Origin: Lytechinus variegatus
Lineage: Eukaryota > Echinodermata > Echinoidea > Temnopleuroida > Toxopneustidae
DNA length: 64,000 nucleotides
Assembly (NCBI RefSeq): GCF_018143015.1
Contig: NC_054748.1
Span: 19,362,725 to 19,426,724, forward strand
Reading direction: 5' to 3'
Positions 11,833 through 21,030 of the stretch are shown one piece after another. The translations under genes and the position numbers were made by a program. Below the pieces are notes generated by a model. The model made no database searches. It had not been told where the DNA came from and saw nothing but the letters and a program-made list of their open reading frames with translations. The stretch's first letter is position 1; every line of letters begins with the position of its first letter.

Positions 11833-12048
11833 GCTAGTTTCCCTTCACGTGAACTTATGAACAATATCTCAGCATTGCTTCAGCCAGACCTGAACTACTT
11901 GGCTCCGGAGTACCAGTTAACACAGAGCTGTGATACGTCCAGTGATATGTTCAGTCTTGGTATGTTAATGTACTCCGTGATCAACAACGGCAAACTCTTC
12001 CATGATTGCAACGAGAATCTTGCCACATTTAAACAGAAATCTGAACAG
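11833..12048 (+). CDS. SCYL2: SCYL2 exon 5, left arm
   Basis: 216 nt, phase 0, 72 codons. It encodes DLNYLAPEYQLTQSC (the APE motif of the activation segment) and SSDMFSLGMLMYSVINNGK (the alphaF region with its conserved Asp). The acceptor TCTCATAG and donor CAG|GTAGTA are intact. Confidence 0.92.
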
Positions 12049-12528
12049 GTAGTAATATCTTTTTTTGAACTTGATAAAATTTGATAATTTCAAAAATTAA
12101 TTTCATGGTCAAACCTGTCTCAACAACCACCTGTCTTTCGTGAAAACCTGACTATAAAGGTTACTTGTCTCCGGGGTCCACTTTTACTGTTTCCTCTATT
12201 TTATAGACAGCTTTGACCAGTAATGAACCAAAAGTTCTGAGGCGGCTGAATAATGCATATAGGACAAAATTTATTTAAAAAAAAAAGTTGTGATCAACCG
12301 AAATGTGCGAGCAAAAATTTTGACATTTAAAAAAAAAATCAATTGTTGATAGACTTTGACATAATATTCTGAAAATAATATATTTCACCCTTCTCTCTTT
12401 CCCTTTCTTTCCTTTCCTCTTTTTTTTCTTGGAAAGTCCCCCATCTGTACGACACTGATTGTGACTGTACTTGACAAATTATAGTTAAAAGGTTCACTTC
12501 CATATTATTGTCACTTCCACATTATGTG
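12049..12528. other. Intron 5, AT-rich unique-looking sequence
   Basis: No element or gene is recognised; conserved in the right arm (29,790-30,267). Contains poly-A and poly-T runs only. Confidence 0.5.
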
Positions 12529-12818
12529 GAGCTTTGCGGCCCAGTGGATTAGTCTCTGGACTTTGAAACAGAGGATCATGGGTTCAAATCCCAGCCATGG
12601 CGTAGTTTCCTTCAGCAAGAAATTTATCCACATTGTGCTGCACTCAACCCAGGTGAGGTAAATGGGTACCTGGCAGGAATTAATTCCTTAAAATGCCGAG
12701 TGCTGGAAAGGCTGCTTTAGCTACAGCCGGGGTAATAATATCCAAGTCCTTTGGAAGTGCATAGAGACGGTATTTAAAATGTGTTATGCGCTATACAAGA
12801 ACTGACCATTATTATTAC
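12529..12818 (+). repeat. tRNA-derived SINE, copy A (left arm)
   Basis: The tRNA-like head is GCGGCCCAGTGGATTAGTCT (A-box region) with GGGTTCAAATCCCAGCC (B box). The body follows with GCTGCACTCAACCCAGGTGA and AATGCCGAGTGCTGG, and the tail is AACTGACCATTATTATT. It is tail to tail with the next SINE and mirrored at about 29,505-29,790. Confidence 0.8.
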
Positions 12819-13735
12819 CCGGCTAAGCTAGGCGTTCATAGCGCACACAGCTTTTTAACCCTATCTAGGCCGGGGTATTTTCAGAGTTCATATGGCCGGG
12901 GGGGGGGGGGGCTCCCAGGTCCCCCATGAGATCTCGGCCTTCGACCGCGCCGAAAATTGGCACGCAGGTTGTCTGGGATATAATCTACAAAATTGTATAG
13001 TAATTTTTTTCATGTGAATTATTATTATGTAATTATGTTAATTTATGCGTAATTAGTATGCGAAATCATACTTTTTCCTCTAACTCCATAAATAAAGCTC
13101 CAAATGTTCTAATTTTTAGCATAGAAACTCTTTGTGATGTTCTTAGCAAGTGTACATGAAAGAAATTGTGATATCAGATCAATTTCTTATGATTTATATT
13201 GTTTTTTGCAATTTCTTATGTATTTCTTTGTTTTTTGACCTTTTGTTTTTCAATGTTGGGGACTCTTCTACAATCATAAAAAGCATAAAATACAAACATT
13301 TAGTCCAGCAAAACTAAAAATAATCATACATTTATGATTTTTGATTGAAAACACAATTTACATTTACTTTGTACACGAAATGACGTTTTTGAGCAATTTG
13401 TGGTCTGACATGCAATTACATAACGTTGCGTAACTTCAGAACCGCGTACCCGGGTGCTTGGTCTCAAAAATTGCGCAAGATTTGAAAGTAAAAAGTCAGC
13501 GAGCAGCGTGGTAAAAAAAATTTGCGCGAAATATCGCGCGACTCGTTGGGGGGGGGGGGCCTCCAAGGCCCCCCGGCCTAGATAGGGTTAAGGAATCAAT
13601 TCCTACCGGTACCCATTCAGCATATTGTGGATCAGTTTCTTGCTGAAGGAAATTATGCCATGGCTGGGATTTGAACCCATGACCCTCTGTTTCAAAGTCC
13701 GAAGACTAATCCACTGGGCCACAACGCTCCAACGC
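12819..13735 (-). repeat. Second SINE copy, - strand, split by a TTAA MITE
   Basis: The head lies at 13,592-13,735 (complement of GGGTTCAAATCCCAGCCATG), and the tail lies at 12,819-12,858 beyond the MITE. The insertion is at the TTAA within ATTCCTTAA of the SINE body, so the order of events is SINE first, MITE second. The same arrangement is in the right arm. Confidence 0.75.
12859..13587. mobile_element. piggyBac-like MITE inside a SINE (left arm)
   Basis: Terminal inverted repeats CCCTATCTAGGCCGGGG are flanked by TTAA (12,855-12,858 and 13,588-13,591). Poly-G/poly-C runs and TCTCGGCCTTCGACCGCGCC lie inside the ends. There is no reading frame of note. Present in both arms, so it is older than the duplication. 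Confidence 0.85.
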
Positions 13736-13770
13736 TCCATATATTATGATATATTTACTCCATATATTAT

Positions 13771-14367
13771 ACAGATATTGACTAATGGGGTGTGTAATAT
13801 AAACATTCTTTGGACCGCCGGATTTATATTTTCCCGAGGGGTTATATTTTCCCGAAGCGCGCAGCTGTGAGGGAAAATATGATCACGAGGGAAAATATTA
13901 ATCCTTTAGGCGGTCCAAAGATTTTTTTTTACACATCCCATCAGTCAATATCTGTTATATTAGATAGCCTTTAATGATGAAGATAAAAATGGTCTAACGA
14001 TGCGTGCAACCTGTTGTTTACGATAGTCACAGTGATTGATGGAACTGGTATAGATCTAGATGTAACTTTAGTCTACTACTACTTTAATGCAGTGAATGGC
14101 CCTTTTCTAATCAAATCAAGTTTGTTTTAGGCCTAGCCCTAGATCTCAGAGTCCAGCTCAGATACTTTAGTCCCACATATTTTATTTCCGTTTAGTTGAT
14201 AACATGTAATCCACAAGAGGGCGCCATACACGTAGAAAATATATTCACGGACCGGTTGGTCAATATATTCATCGAAGGTGGACCGGCTGGGAAAATACAC
14301 GGATTTCGATCATATCACGTGACGCGCAATTGACCAATCGCGCTTGGCTATCTGTCTTGGCTATCTA
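13771..14367. mobile_element. 597 bp insertion with 7 bp target duplication (left arm only)
   Basis: The flanks are ATATTAT at 13,764-13,770 and again at 14,368-14,374. The right arm has one ATATTAT and no insert (about 28,510-28,550). The first ~200 bp form an inverted repeat (ACAGATATTGACTAATGGG against CCCATCAGTCAATATCTGT) around TTTGGACCGCC and GGCGGTCCAAAG. The family is not recognised. Confidence 0.75.
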
Positions 14368-14478
14368 ATATTATGATATATGGAGTAAAAAATGGTTAAT
14401 TACTGTGGATTTGACCTGCATAAAGCATATTGAATAGAAATACGATACATCAGTATCCTTCTTGTTTTGATTTTTCAG

Positions 14479-14595
14479 TTGCGAAGTTTGAATATATCTT
14501 TATTATCAAGCCTTCCTGATGGTTTGAAAGAGTATGTGAAGATGTTACTTAGTACCACACCAACCATCAGACCGGATGCTGATCAACTAGGCAAG
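14479..14595 (+). CDS. SCYL2: SCYL2 exon 6, left arm
   Basis: 117 nt, phase 0. It encodes LSSLPDGLKEYVKMLLS and PTIRPDADQLGK, the end of the pseudokinase C-lobe, matching human EEVREHVKLLLNVTPTVRPD. Acceptor TTTTTCAG, donor AAG|GTAAGA. Confidence 0.92.
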
Positions 14596-14751
14596 GTAAG
14601 AGAAGGAAAGTGCACCCCACTAAAAATGAAACTGAGGATTATCGATCCTTTATCATATAAACTTAATCACAAATAAAATAGAAAAATGAACTATTATTGT
14701 GAAGCTTAGAATCTCTTTGGCATGGTATAACTCATGATCCCCCATTAACAC

Positions 14752-16191
14752 CAGGGGCGGATCCAGGATTTTGAAATAGGGGGGGGGGCGCCAGCGGCGA
14801 GAGAGCGAAGCGACCGAGCGGGGGAGGGTGTGGGAGGGGGGATACCCCCCTCCCTTGGCAAGGACTTTTTCAAAAAAATCATGTCCAAATGTCGTATTTT
14901 GAGAGCACCTTTAGAAGAAAAATGCACACTTAAATCACTGTAACTTCATGAATAAAAGACACATACTGACTCATTTAGGAGCTGGTTTCCAGTCACACAC
15001 CGTATAAGCGGTCATTCAAAACATACATTTGGCAAAGGCTCTTCACTTGCTTGCATCGTGTGATTGAAACGTCAAATTTAAATGATACGAAACGGAGACT
15101 TGTAATCGATAAGTTCCGAACAATCCATTCTGTTTATTGTCATTTGTGTATTTACATTGTGTGTTTCAAACGAGAATTGTTTAGTCGTATGGCAACATGC
15201 ATAAAATTTGGGTTTTTTCCCAAAATGCACAGTAAATTGTTACAAACTACAGAAAAAAAACGACATCATCTTCTGGTAATCAACCTTTTCCCTCGTATTA
15301 TTTTCAAATCATCTTCAATAATCCAGTCATTCTGCACAACCTCAAAGTAATATAATGCTTCTTAAGGGGATTCTCATCATTTTTATTGTTTACGTTCAAA
15401 GTCTCTCATCGCGTTGCCATCTTAACTTATGACCAGCCAGGATGAAATTGTATTTATATTTATTTTAACATAAGATAATGTCAGCAAACGCGGAGTGGGT
15501 CGACTGGTGATTGAGAATATACAATTTTGCTCCTTGATAATTCGTTGGAATGATTGCTTCGGCGAAACTTAGTTGGGGCGCCCTGGATAATATGCCTCTG
15601 AATCTACCAGAAAGTGTAAAAGTTAGTTTACATTAAATACAAATATGTCTGACCTATACATTTCAGTGAAAACGTACATGACCAAGGCAGAATGATAATG
15701 CTGCGCACGTGGCGCCCGATATAGGGCTTCATCTTTGAGTGAAGAATAATCTCGGGGATAGACATTATATCATTCGCATCGTTGACACTTTCTCTCGCGA
15801 TTTGTTACTTACAATTTACATGTATTTGCCATTAAGACGGACAAACGCATGTTACAAAAAACACAAAATTTCGGGAAAAAATGATATCCAATCCAACATC
15901 TTCACACTGGTCACTGCACTGCAACTCCCGATTACAAGTGGTGCAACTTTCCAACCAATCGACTTGCGCGCCCTGGAATTCCGGAATTTACATATTGCAA
16001 TACAGTATGACAGAGGTGCATTTGTGCGAACACAAAGGCCATGAGCATAAGTTAAAATATAGTTTTGACTAGATCTAGCCCTTGAAATTGACTACATTGT
16101 ACCAATCCAGTAAATATAACTATAACAAAAATCCGGCGAAAATAGGGGGGGGGGCGCGCGCCCGGGGCGCCCCCCTCTGGATCCGCCACTG
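14752..16191. mobile_element. 1.44 kb non-autonomous hAT-like transposon (left arm only)
   Basis: Terminal inverted repeats start CAGGGGCGGATCCAGGATTT and, from the other end, CAGTGGCGGATCCAGAGGGG. The 5 bp duplication AACAC lies at 14,747-14,751 and 16,192-16,196. The right arm (about 28,135-28,155) has the uninterrupted site. The interior reading frames (15,051, 15,739) resemble nothing I recognise. Related ends occur near 23,565-23,803, 51,700 and 60,817. Confidence 0.87.
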
Positions 16192-16319
16192 AACACATGA
16201 GTGAGTAAAAGCAATCTGACGAAATAAGTCAATGAAAATTTGAGAAAAAAATTTGATAAATAAGAATTTTGTGAGCATTTGAGATCACATTTGTTGTGAA
16301 AATCCTCCCATTTGACATT

Positions 16320-18532
16320 GCGACCAAGATGTGTGATGTTTAATACACGTCTACACCCCTCCCTCCCCCGCCTCATTATTTCTTTTATCCTCACTTTTAT
16401 CAAGTCATCCACATTCCATATTTTGGTGACTTTGGGGCCAAGACTCATTGTTTTAAAACTCATTGATTCAATCATTCTTTTGAATCCATCCTTAGTATCC
16501 ATATTTTAGTGACATTGTTGTAATCATTCTATTGGCATCCATACTCAGATTCCATGTGTTGATGACATCCATGTTTTGATGACAATGTGGCAATCATTCT
16601 ATTTGAAGTCATTCTTAGATTCCTTATTTTGATTACATTGTTGCAATCATTCTATTATAATCCATTCTTAGATTCCATATTTTGATTACATTGTTGCAAT
16701 CATTCTATTAGAATCCATTCTTAGATTACTTATTTTGATTACATTGTTGCAATCATTCTATTAGAATCCATTCTTAGATTCCATATTTTGATTACATTGT
16801 TGCAATCATTCAATTAGAATCCATTCTTAGATTACTTATTTTGATTACATTGTTGAAATCATTCTATTAGAATCCATTCTTAGATTCCATATTTTGATGA
16901 CATTGTTGCAATCATTCTATTAGAATCCATTCTTAGATTACTTATTTTGATTACATTGTTGCAATCATTCTATTAGAATCCATTCTTAGATTCCATATTT
17001 TGATTACATTGTTGCAATCATTCAATTAGAATCCATTCTTAAATTACTTATTTTGATTACATTGTTGCAATCATTCTATTAGAATCCATTCTTAGATTCC
17101 ATATTTTGATTACATGTTTGCAATCATTCAATTAGAATCCATTCTTAGATTACTTATTTTGATTACATTGTTGAAATCATTCTATTAGAATCCATTCTTA
17201 GATTCCATACTTTGATTACATTGTTGCAATCATTCTATTAGAATCCATTCTTAGATTACTTATTTTGATTACATTGTTGCAATCATTCTATTAGAATCCA
17301 TTCTTAGATTCCATATTTTGATTACATGTTTGCAATCATTCAATTAGAATCCATTCTTAAATTACTTATTTTGATTACATTGTTGCAATCATTCTATTTG
17401 AAGTCATTCTTAGATTACTCATTTTGATTACATTGTTGCAATCATTCTATTAGAATCCATTCTTAGATTCCATATTTTGATTACATTGTTGCAATCATTC
17501 AATTAGAATCCATTCTTAAATTACTTATTTTGATTACATTGTTGCAATCATTCTATTTGAAGTCATTCTTAGATTACTGATTTTGATTACATTGTTGCAA
17601 TCATTCTATTATTAAAATCCATTCTTAGATTCCATATTTTGATTACATCGTTGCAATCATTCTATTAGAATCCATTCTTAGATTACTTATTTTGATTGCA
17701 TTGCTGCAATCATTCTATTAGAATCCATTTGTAGATTCCATATTTTGATTACATGTTTGCAATCATTCAATTAGAATCCATTCTTAAATTACTTATTTTG
17801 ATTACATTGTTGCAATCATTCTATTAGAATCCATTCTTAGATTCCATATTTTGATTACATGTTTGCATTCATTCAATTAGAATCCATTCTTAAATTACTT
17901 CATTTGATTACATTGTTGCAATCATTCTATTTGAAGTCATTCTTAGATTACTGATTTTGATTACATTGTTGCAATCATTCTATTATTAAAATCCATTCTT
18001 AGATTCCATATTTTGATTACATCGTTGCAATCATTCTATTAGAATCCATTCTTAGATTACTTATTTTGATTGCATTGCTGCAATCATTCTATTAGAATCC
18101 ATTCTTAGATTCCATATTTTGATTACATGTTTGCAATCATTCATTTAGAATCCATTCTTAAATTACTTATTTTGATTACATTGTTGCAATCATTCTATTT
18201 GAAGACATTCTTAGATTCCATATTTTGATTACATTGTTGCAATCATTCTATTAGAATCCATTCTTAGATTCCATATTTTGATTACATTGTTGCAATCATT
18301 CTATTTGAAGTCATTCTTAGATTCCATATTTTGATTACAAGTTTGCAATCATTTTATTTGAATTCATTTTTAGATTCCATGTTCTGATAACATTGTTGAA
18401 ATCATTCTATTTGAAGACATTCTTAGATTGCATATTATGATTACAAGTTTGCAATCATTTTATTTGAATTCATTTTTAGATTCCATGTTCTGATGACATT
18501 GTTGAAATCATTCTATTTGAATTCATTCGTAG
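16320..18532 (+). repeat. 53 bp minisatellite copied from the exon 7 acceptor region
   Basis: About 38 clean units plus degenerate ones at the left edge. The unit is roughly 18 nt of intron end (ATTAGAATCCATTCTTAG) plus about 35 nt resembling the start of exon 7 (ATTCCATATTTTGATTACAT). Units alternate between ATTCCATATTTTG and ATTACTTATTTTG versions, giving a 106 bp higher-order period. Alignment to the first 35 nt of exon 7 gives 28 matches. The array ends exactly at the true acceptor at 18,532. The right arm has about half as many units. Confidence 0.88.
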
Positions 18533-18658
18533 ATTCCATATTTTGACGACGTTGGTGCCATGACTCTCCAGTACGTTGACTCATTGTTTCAACAAGAAAG
18601 CAAACAGAAAGCTCAATTCTTCAAAGGTCTTCCAAAAGTAATCTCAACTCTTCCCAAG
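18533..18658 (+). CDS. SCYL2: SCYL2 exon 7, left arm
   Basis: 126 nt, phase 0. It begins IPYFDDVGAMTLQYVDSLFQ and continues QKAQFFKGLPKV, matching human IPFFDDVGAVTLQYFDTLF, the entry to the HEAT-repeat-like region. Acceptor CATTCGTAG, donor AAG|GTAAGT. Its first ~35 nt are echoed in every unit of the upstream array. Confidence 0.92.
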
Positions 18659-18949
18659 GTAAGTCGGATTTAATGGATGGAGGGTTTTACAATAGACCGG
18701 TTCATGGTTACCTAATGGATAAATTTGTTCAAATAAGCTTTCATTTCTTTTAATAGGATAGGTGATTTTCAAAATAAGCCTGCTTTACATAGCAGGACGC
18801 AGAAATGGTATAGAGCAGGTTACTGGAATTTAGCACATCAATGAACACTCTATGAAGGTATTTGATGCATTTCCGCTTTGAATGCATTAGCATGTTTCTG
18901 TACTTTGCCAACTTTTTAATACCAGTTAGTAGTCGGTGCATTTTCGCTT

Positions 18950-19305
18950 AATGATGATTATTATTTTGATGATGATGATGATGATGATGATGGTGATGAT
19001 GGTGATGATGGTGATGATGATGATGGTGATGATGATGATGATGATGTTGAGGATGCTGGTGATGGTGATGATGTTGAGGATGCTGGTGATGGTGATTGTG
19101 ATGATGATGATGGAGATGGTGATGATGATGATGATGATGATGGTGAGGATGTTGATGATTATGATGATGTGGTGGTGATGATGTTGATGATGGTGGTGAT
19201 GATGATGATGATGATGATTGTGATGATGATGATGGTGATGATGATGTGGTGATGTTGATGTTGAGGATGATGTTGATGATGTGATGATTATGATGAGGAT
19301 GATGC
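18950..19305. repeat. (GAT)n-rich trinucleotide repeat, intron 7
   Basis: About 350 bp of GAT/GGT/GTT triplets. The long Met-rich and His-rich open frames here are artefacts of the repeat. The right-arm counterpart (24,797-26,265) is longer and is split by a probable solo LTR. Confidence 0.9.
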
Positions 19306-19350
19306 AGAGCTGCCAAGTAGTAATGATTTTCAGTATTCAGTACAGTTCAT
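19306..19350. mobile_element. Remnant end of a CAGAGCTGCCAA MITE at a deletion junction
   Basis: CAGAGCTGCCAAGTAGTAAT and TTTTCAGTATTCAGTAC match the right end of the complete element at 24,591-24,796, then switch abruptly to sequence that in the right arm lies near 23,538. The junction marks the deletion of about 1.2 kb that removed exon 8 from the left arm. Confidence 0.8.
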
Positions 19351-19405
19351 TTTTGTTCATTTGTTCCCTGTTCCCTTTATGTATCGCTTTTTATGTTCTT
19401 TTAAG

Positions 19406-19528
19406 ATTTTACTGATCTTCATGCAACGGATGACCCTTCTACTCACCAAGACGCCCTCTGATGACATCAAGAATCATGTTCTACCCATGGTGTATAGAGC
19501 TTTAGAATCGTCTTCAGCTCAGATACAG
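19406..19528 (+). CDS. SCYL2: SCYL2 exon 9, left arm
   Basis: 123 nt, phase 0. It encodes ILLIFMQRMTLLLTKTPSDD and NHVLPMVYRALESSSAQIQ, matching human ILLIFLQKMDLLLTKTP and NSVLPMVYRALEAPSIQIQ. The donor CAG|GTTAGC follows. The end of this exon and its donor recur five times in the next 900 bp. Confidence 0.92.
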
Positions 19529-19597
19529 GTTAGCAGGAACCTTTCTTACAAAGAGTTGTTAGTTGATCCGATCAGAGTCAGACACAACTATGGAAAG

Positions 19598-19681
<84 letters not shown>

Positions 19682-20400
19682 TGTTTATGTTCATTCAACA
19701 TGTTTTGTAAATGTGATGTATGCACTTGCATGCACCATGGTCTATAGGGTTTTAGAATTTGTGTTCAGCTCAGATACAGGTTAGCAGGAACCTTTCTTAC
19801 AAAGAGTTGTTAGTTGATCCGATCAGAAACAACTATGGAAAGCTATATATCTTTAATGTTTATGTTCATTCAACATGTTTTCTAAATGTGATGTATGCAC
19901 TTGCATGCACCATGGTCTATAGGGTTTTAGAATCGTTTTCAGCACAGATACAGGTTATCACGGCCCTATCTTACAAAGATTTGTACCATGGACTATAAGG
20001 TTTTAGAATCGTCTTCAGCACAGATACAGGTTAGCAGGAACGTTTCTTACAAAGAATTGTACTTGATACAATCGACTATGGAAAGCTATATATATATATC
20101 TTTAATGTTATGTTAGCAGAAACCTTCCTTACAATGATTTGTACCATGGTCTATAGGGTTTTAGAATTCAAGTTCAGCTCAGATACAGGTTAGCAGGAAC
20201 CTTTCTTTCAAAGAGTTGTTAGTTGATCCGATCAGAAACAACTATGGAAAGCTATATTTATATCTTTAATGTTTATGTTCATTCAACATGTTTTCTAAAT
20301 GTGATGTATGCACTTGCATGCACCATGGTCTATAGGGTTTTAGAAATCGTCTTCAGCTCAGATACAGGTTATCACGGCCCTATCTTACAAAGATTTGTGA
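19529..20400 (+). repeat. Tandem copies of the exon 9 end plus donor
   Basis: Copies of TCTATAGGGTTTTAGAATCG, then TCAGATACAGGTTAGCAGGA, lie near 19,740, 19,915, 19,990, 20,150 and 20,328, each followed by the same downstream intron sequence (TTGTTAGTTGATCCGATCAG). Units range from about 75 to 180 bp. Two copies have GGTTATCACGG after ATACA in place of GGTTAGCAGG. The right arm has three extra copies (22,930-23,357). Confidence 0.85.
19600..19680. repeat. (TA)n microsatellite
   Basis: About 80 bp of nearly pure TA within the first unit of the exon 9 edge array; other units have only short TATATA here, so it expanded in one unit. Confidence 0.95.
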
Positions 20401-20654
20401 TTGATCCTCGTAATCACAACTATGATAGGCCATGTAATGCCATTATTTAGAACGTATAAGTCCATTCAATATGTTTTATTAATACAACGTATACTCTTGC
20501 ACCATCCATTTTCTTTAGAAATGTTGAAACAACCCTTGTCCCCCCAAGAAATAAAACTCATATTGATTGTTTTGAGAAAATCTGTTTTCATTTTATGTGC
20601 CAACATACATGTATTTCATGGAATTGGTTTATTACTCCAAGATGGCAATTTGCT

Positions 20655-20745
20655 CTTTATATCTTATATTGACTGTTTATCTATTGACTTTATATCTTAT
20701 ATTGACTGTTTATCTATTGACTTTATATCTAAAATTGACTGTTTC
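20655..20745 (+). repeat. 33 bp tandem repeat at the exon 10 acceptor
   Basis: Unit CTTTATATCTTATATTGACT followed by GTTTATCTATTGA, about three copies, the last running into the polypyrimidine tract and acceptor CTTTCTGTAG. The right arm has four copies (22,540-22,670). Confidence 0.9.
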
Positions 20746-20754
20746 TTTCTGTAG

Positions 20755-20868
20755 GAACTATGTTTAAATATTCTACCTACATTTGCTGGGATGATAGAGT
20801 ATAACTCCATCAAACATTCCATAGTCCCACGAATGAAGAAACTTTGCTTGGAGACATCTCTACTGGCG
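20755..20868 (+). CDS. SCYL2: SCYL2 exon 10, left arm (last exon present)
   Basis: 114 nt, phase 0. It encodes ELCLNILPTFAGMIEYNSIK and RMKKLCLETSLLA, matching human ELCLNIIPTFANLIDYPS. Donor GCG|GTGAGT is intact, yet no following exon exists before the palindrome turns. The coding sequence is identical to the right-arm exon over the stretch I compared. Confidence 0.92.
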
Positions 20869-21030
20869 GTGAGTATTAAAGCTAAAGGAAAGTTATAGCA
20901 CCAAACCATGATTTTTATCAGAAAGTCTTTGGTTAATTGTCACCATGTCATGTTAGATCTAGATCTTGTTTTTTTTGTAAGTCTATCTGTGTGAAACCAC
21001 ATTTGCCACTCTCCACCCAGGAGGCCGTTT

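Larger units (their letters stand above)
9193..20868 (+). pseudogene. SCYL2: SCYL2 5' half, left-arm copy (3' half absent, one exon missing)
   Basis: Nine exons with clean GT/AG boundaries encode the start of SCY1-like protein 2 (CVAK104), a pseudokinase of clathrin-coated vesicles that binds AP2 and clathrin and acts in endosome-Golgi sorting. Exon order and phases match the vertebrate protein I recall. The pseudokinase hallmarks are visible: HGN in place of HRD and GFDF in place of DFG. Exon 8 (59 codons, present in the right arm) is deleted here; splicing exon 7 to exon 9 would stay in frame but lose part of the HEAT-like region. The chain stops after exon 10 at the palindrome centre, so the C-terminal half is absent. 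It may be a truncated duplicate or an assembly fragment of an intact gene. Confidence 0.88.
1..21030. repeat. Left arm of giant inverted repeat
   Basis: The reverse complement of this stretch reappears at about 22,225-39,475, apart from insertions and deletions private to one arm. Anchors include position 1-120 against about 39,360-39,480, the SINE at 5,359 against 38,226, and all shared SCYL2 exons with the same lengths. The arm may continue left of the window. Arm sequences differ by scattered substitutions, array lengths and whole transposon insertions. It contains the first half of a SCYL2 gene on the + strand. It could be a real palindrome or two haplotypes wrongly joined head to head by the assembler. 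Confidence 0.93.

Noticed and set aside
12537-12602. Functional tRNA gene
   Set aside because: Same SINE-head situation; several copies with identical bodies lie nearby in both orientations.
15051-16044. 99- and 101-residue frames as transposase
   Set aside because: No DDE, BED or dimerisation motif is seen; the host element is a 1.4 kb non-autonomous insertion absent from the other arm.
16092-16502. 136-residue - strand frame
   Set aside because: It spans a hAT-like terminus and degenerate minisatellite units; no domain, no conservation in the right arm as a unit.
16320-18532. Regular repeats resembling a CRISPR array
   Set aside because: Units are contiguous with no unique spacers, the setting is a eukaryotic intron, and the unit derives from a splice junction.
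18936-19316. Met-rich and His-rich open frames on both strands
   Set aside because: Produced by GAT trinucleotide repeats; the same applies at 24,785-25,027, 25,977-26,291 and 30,728-31,155.
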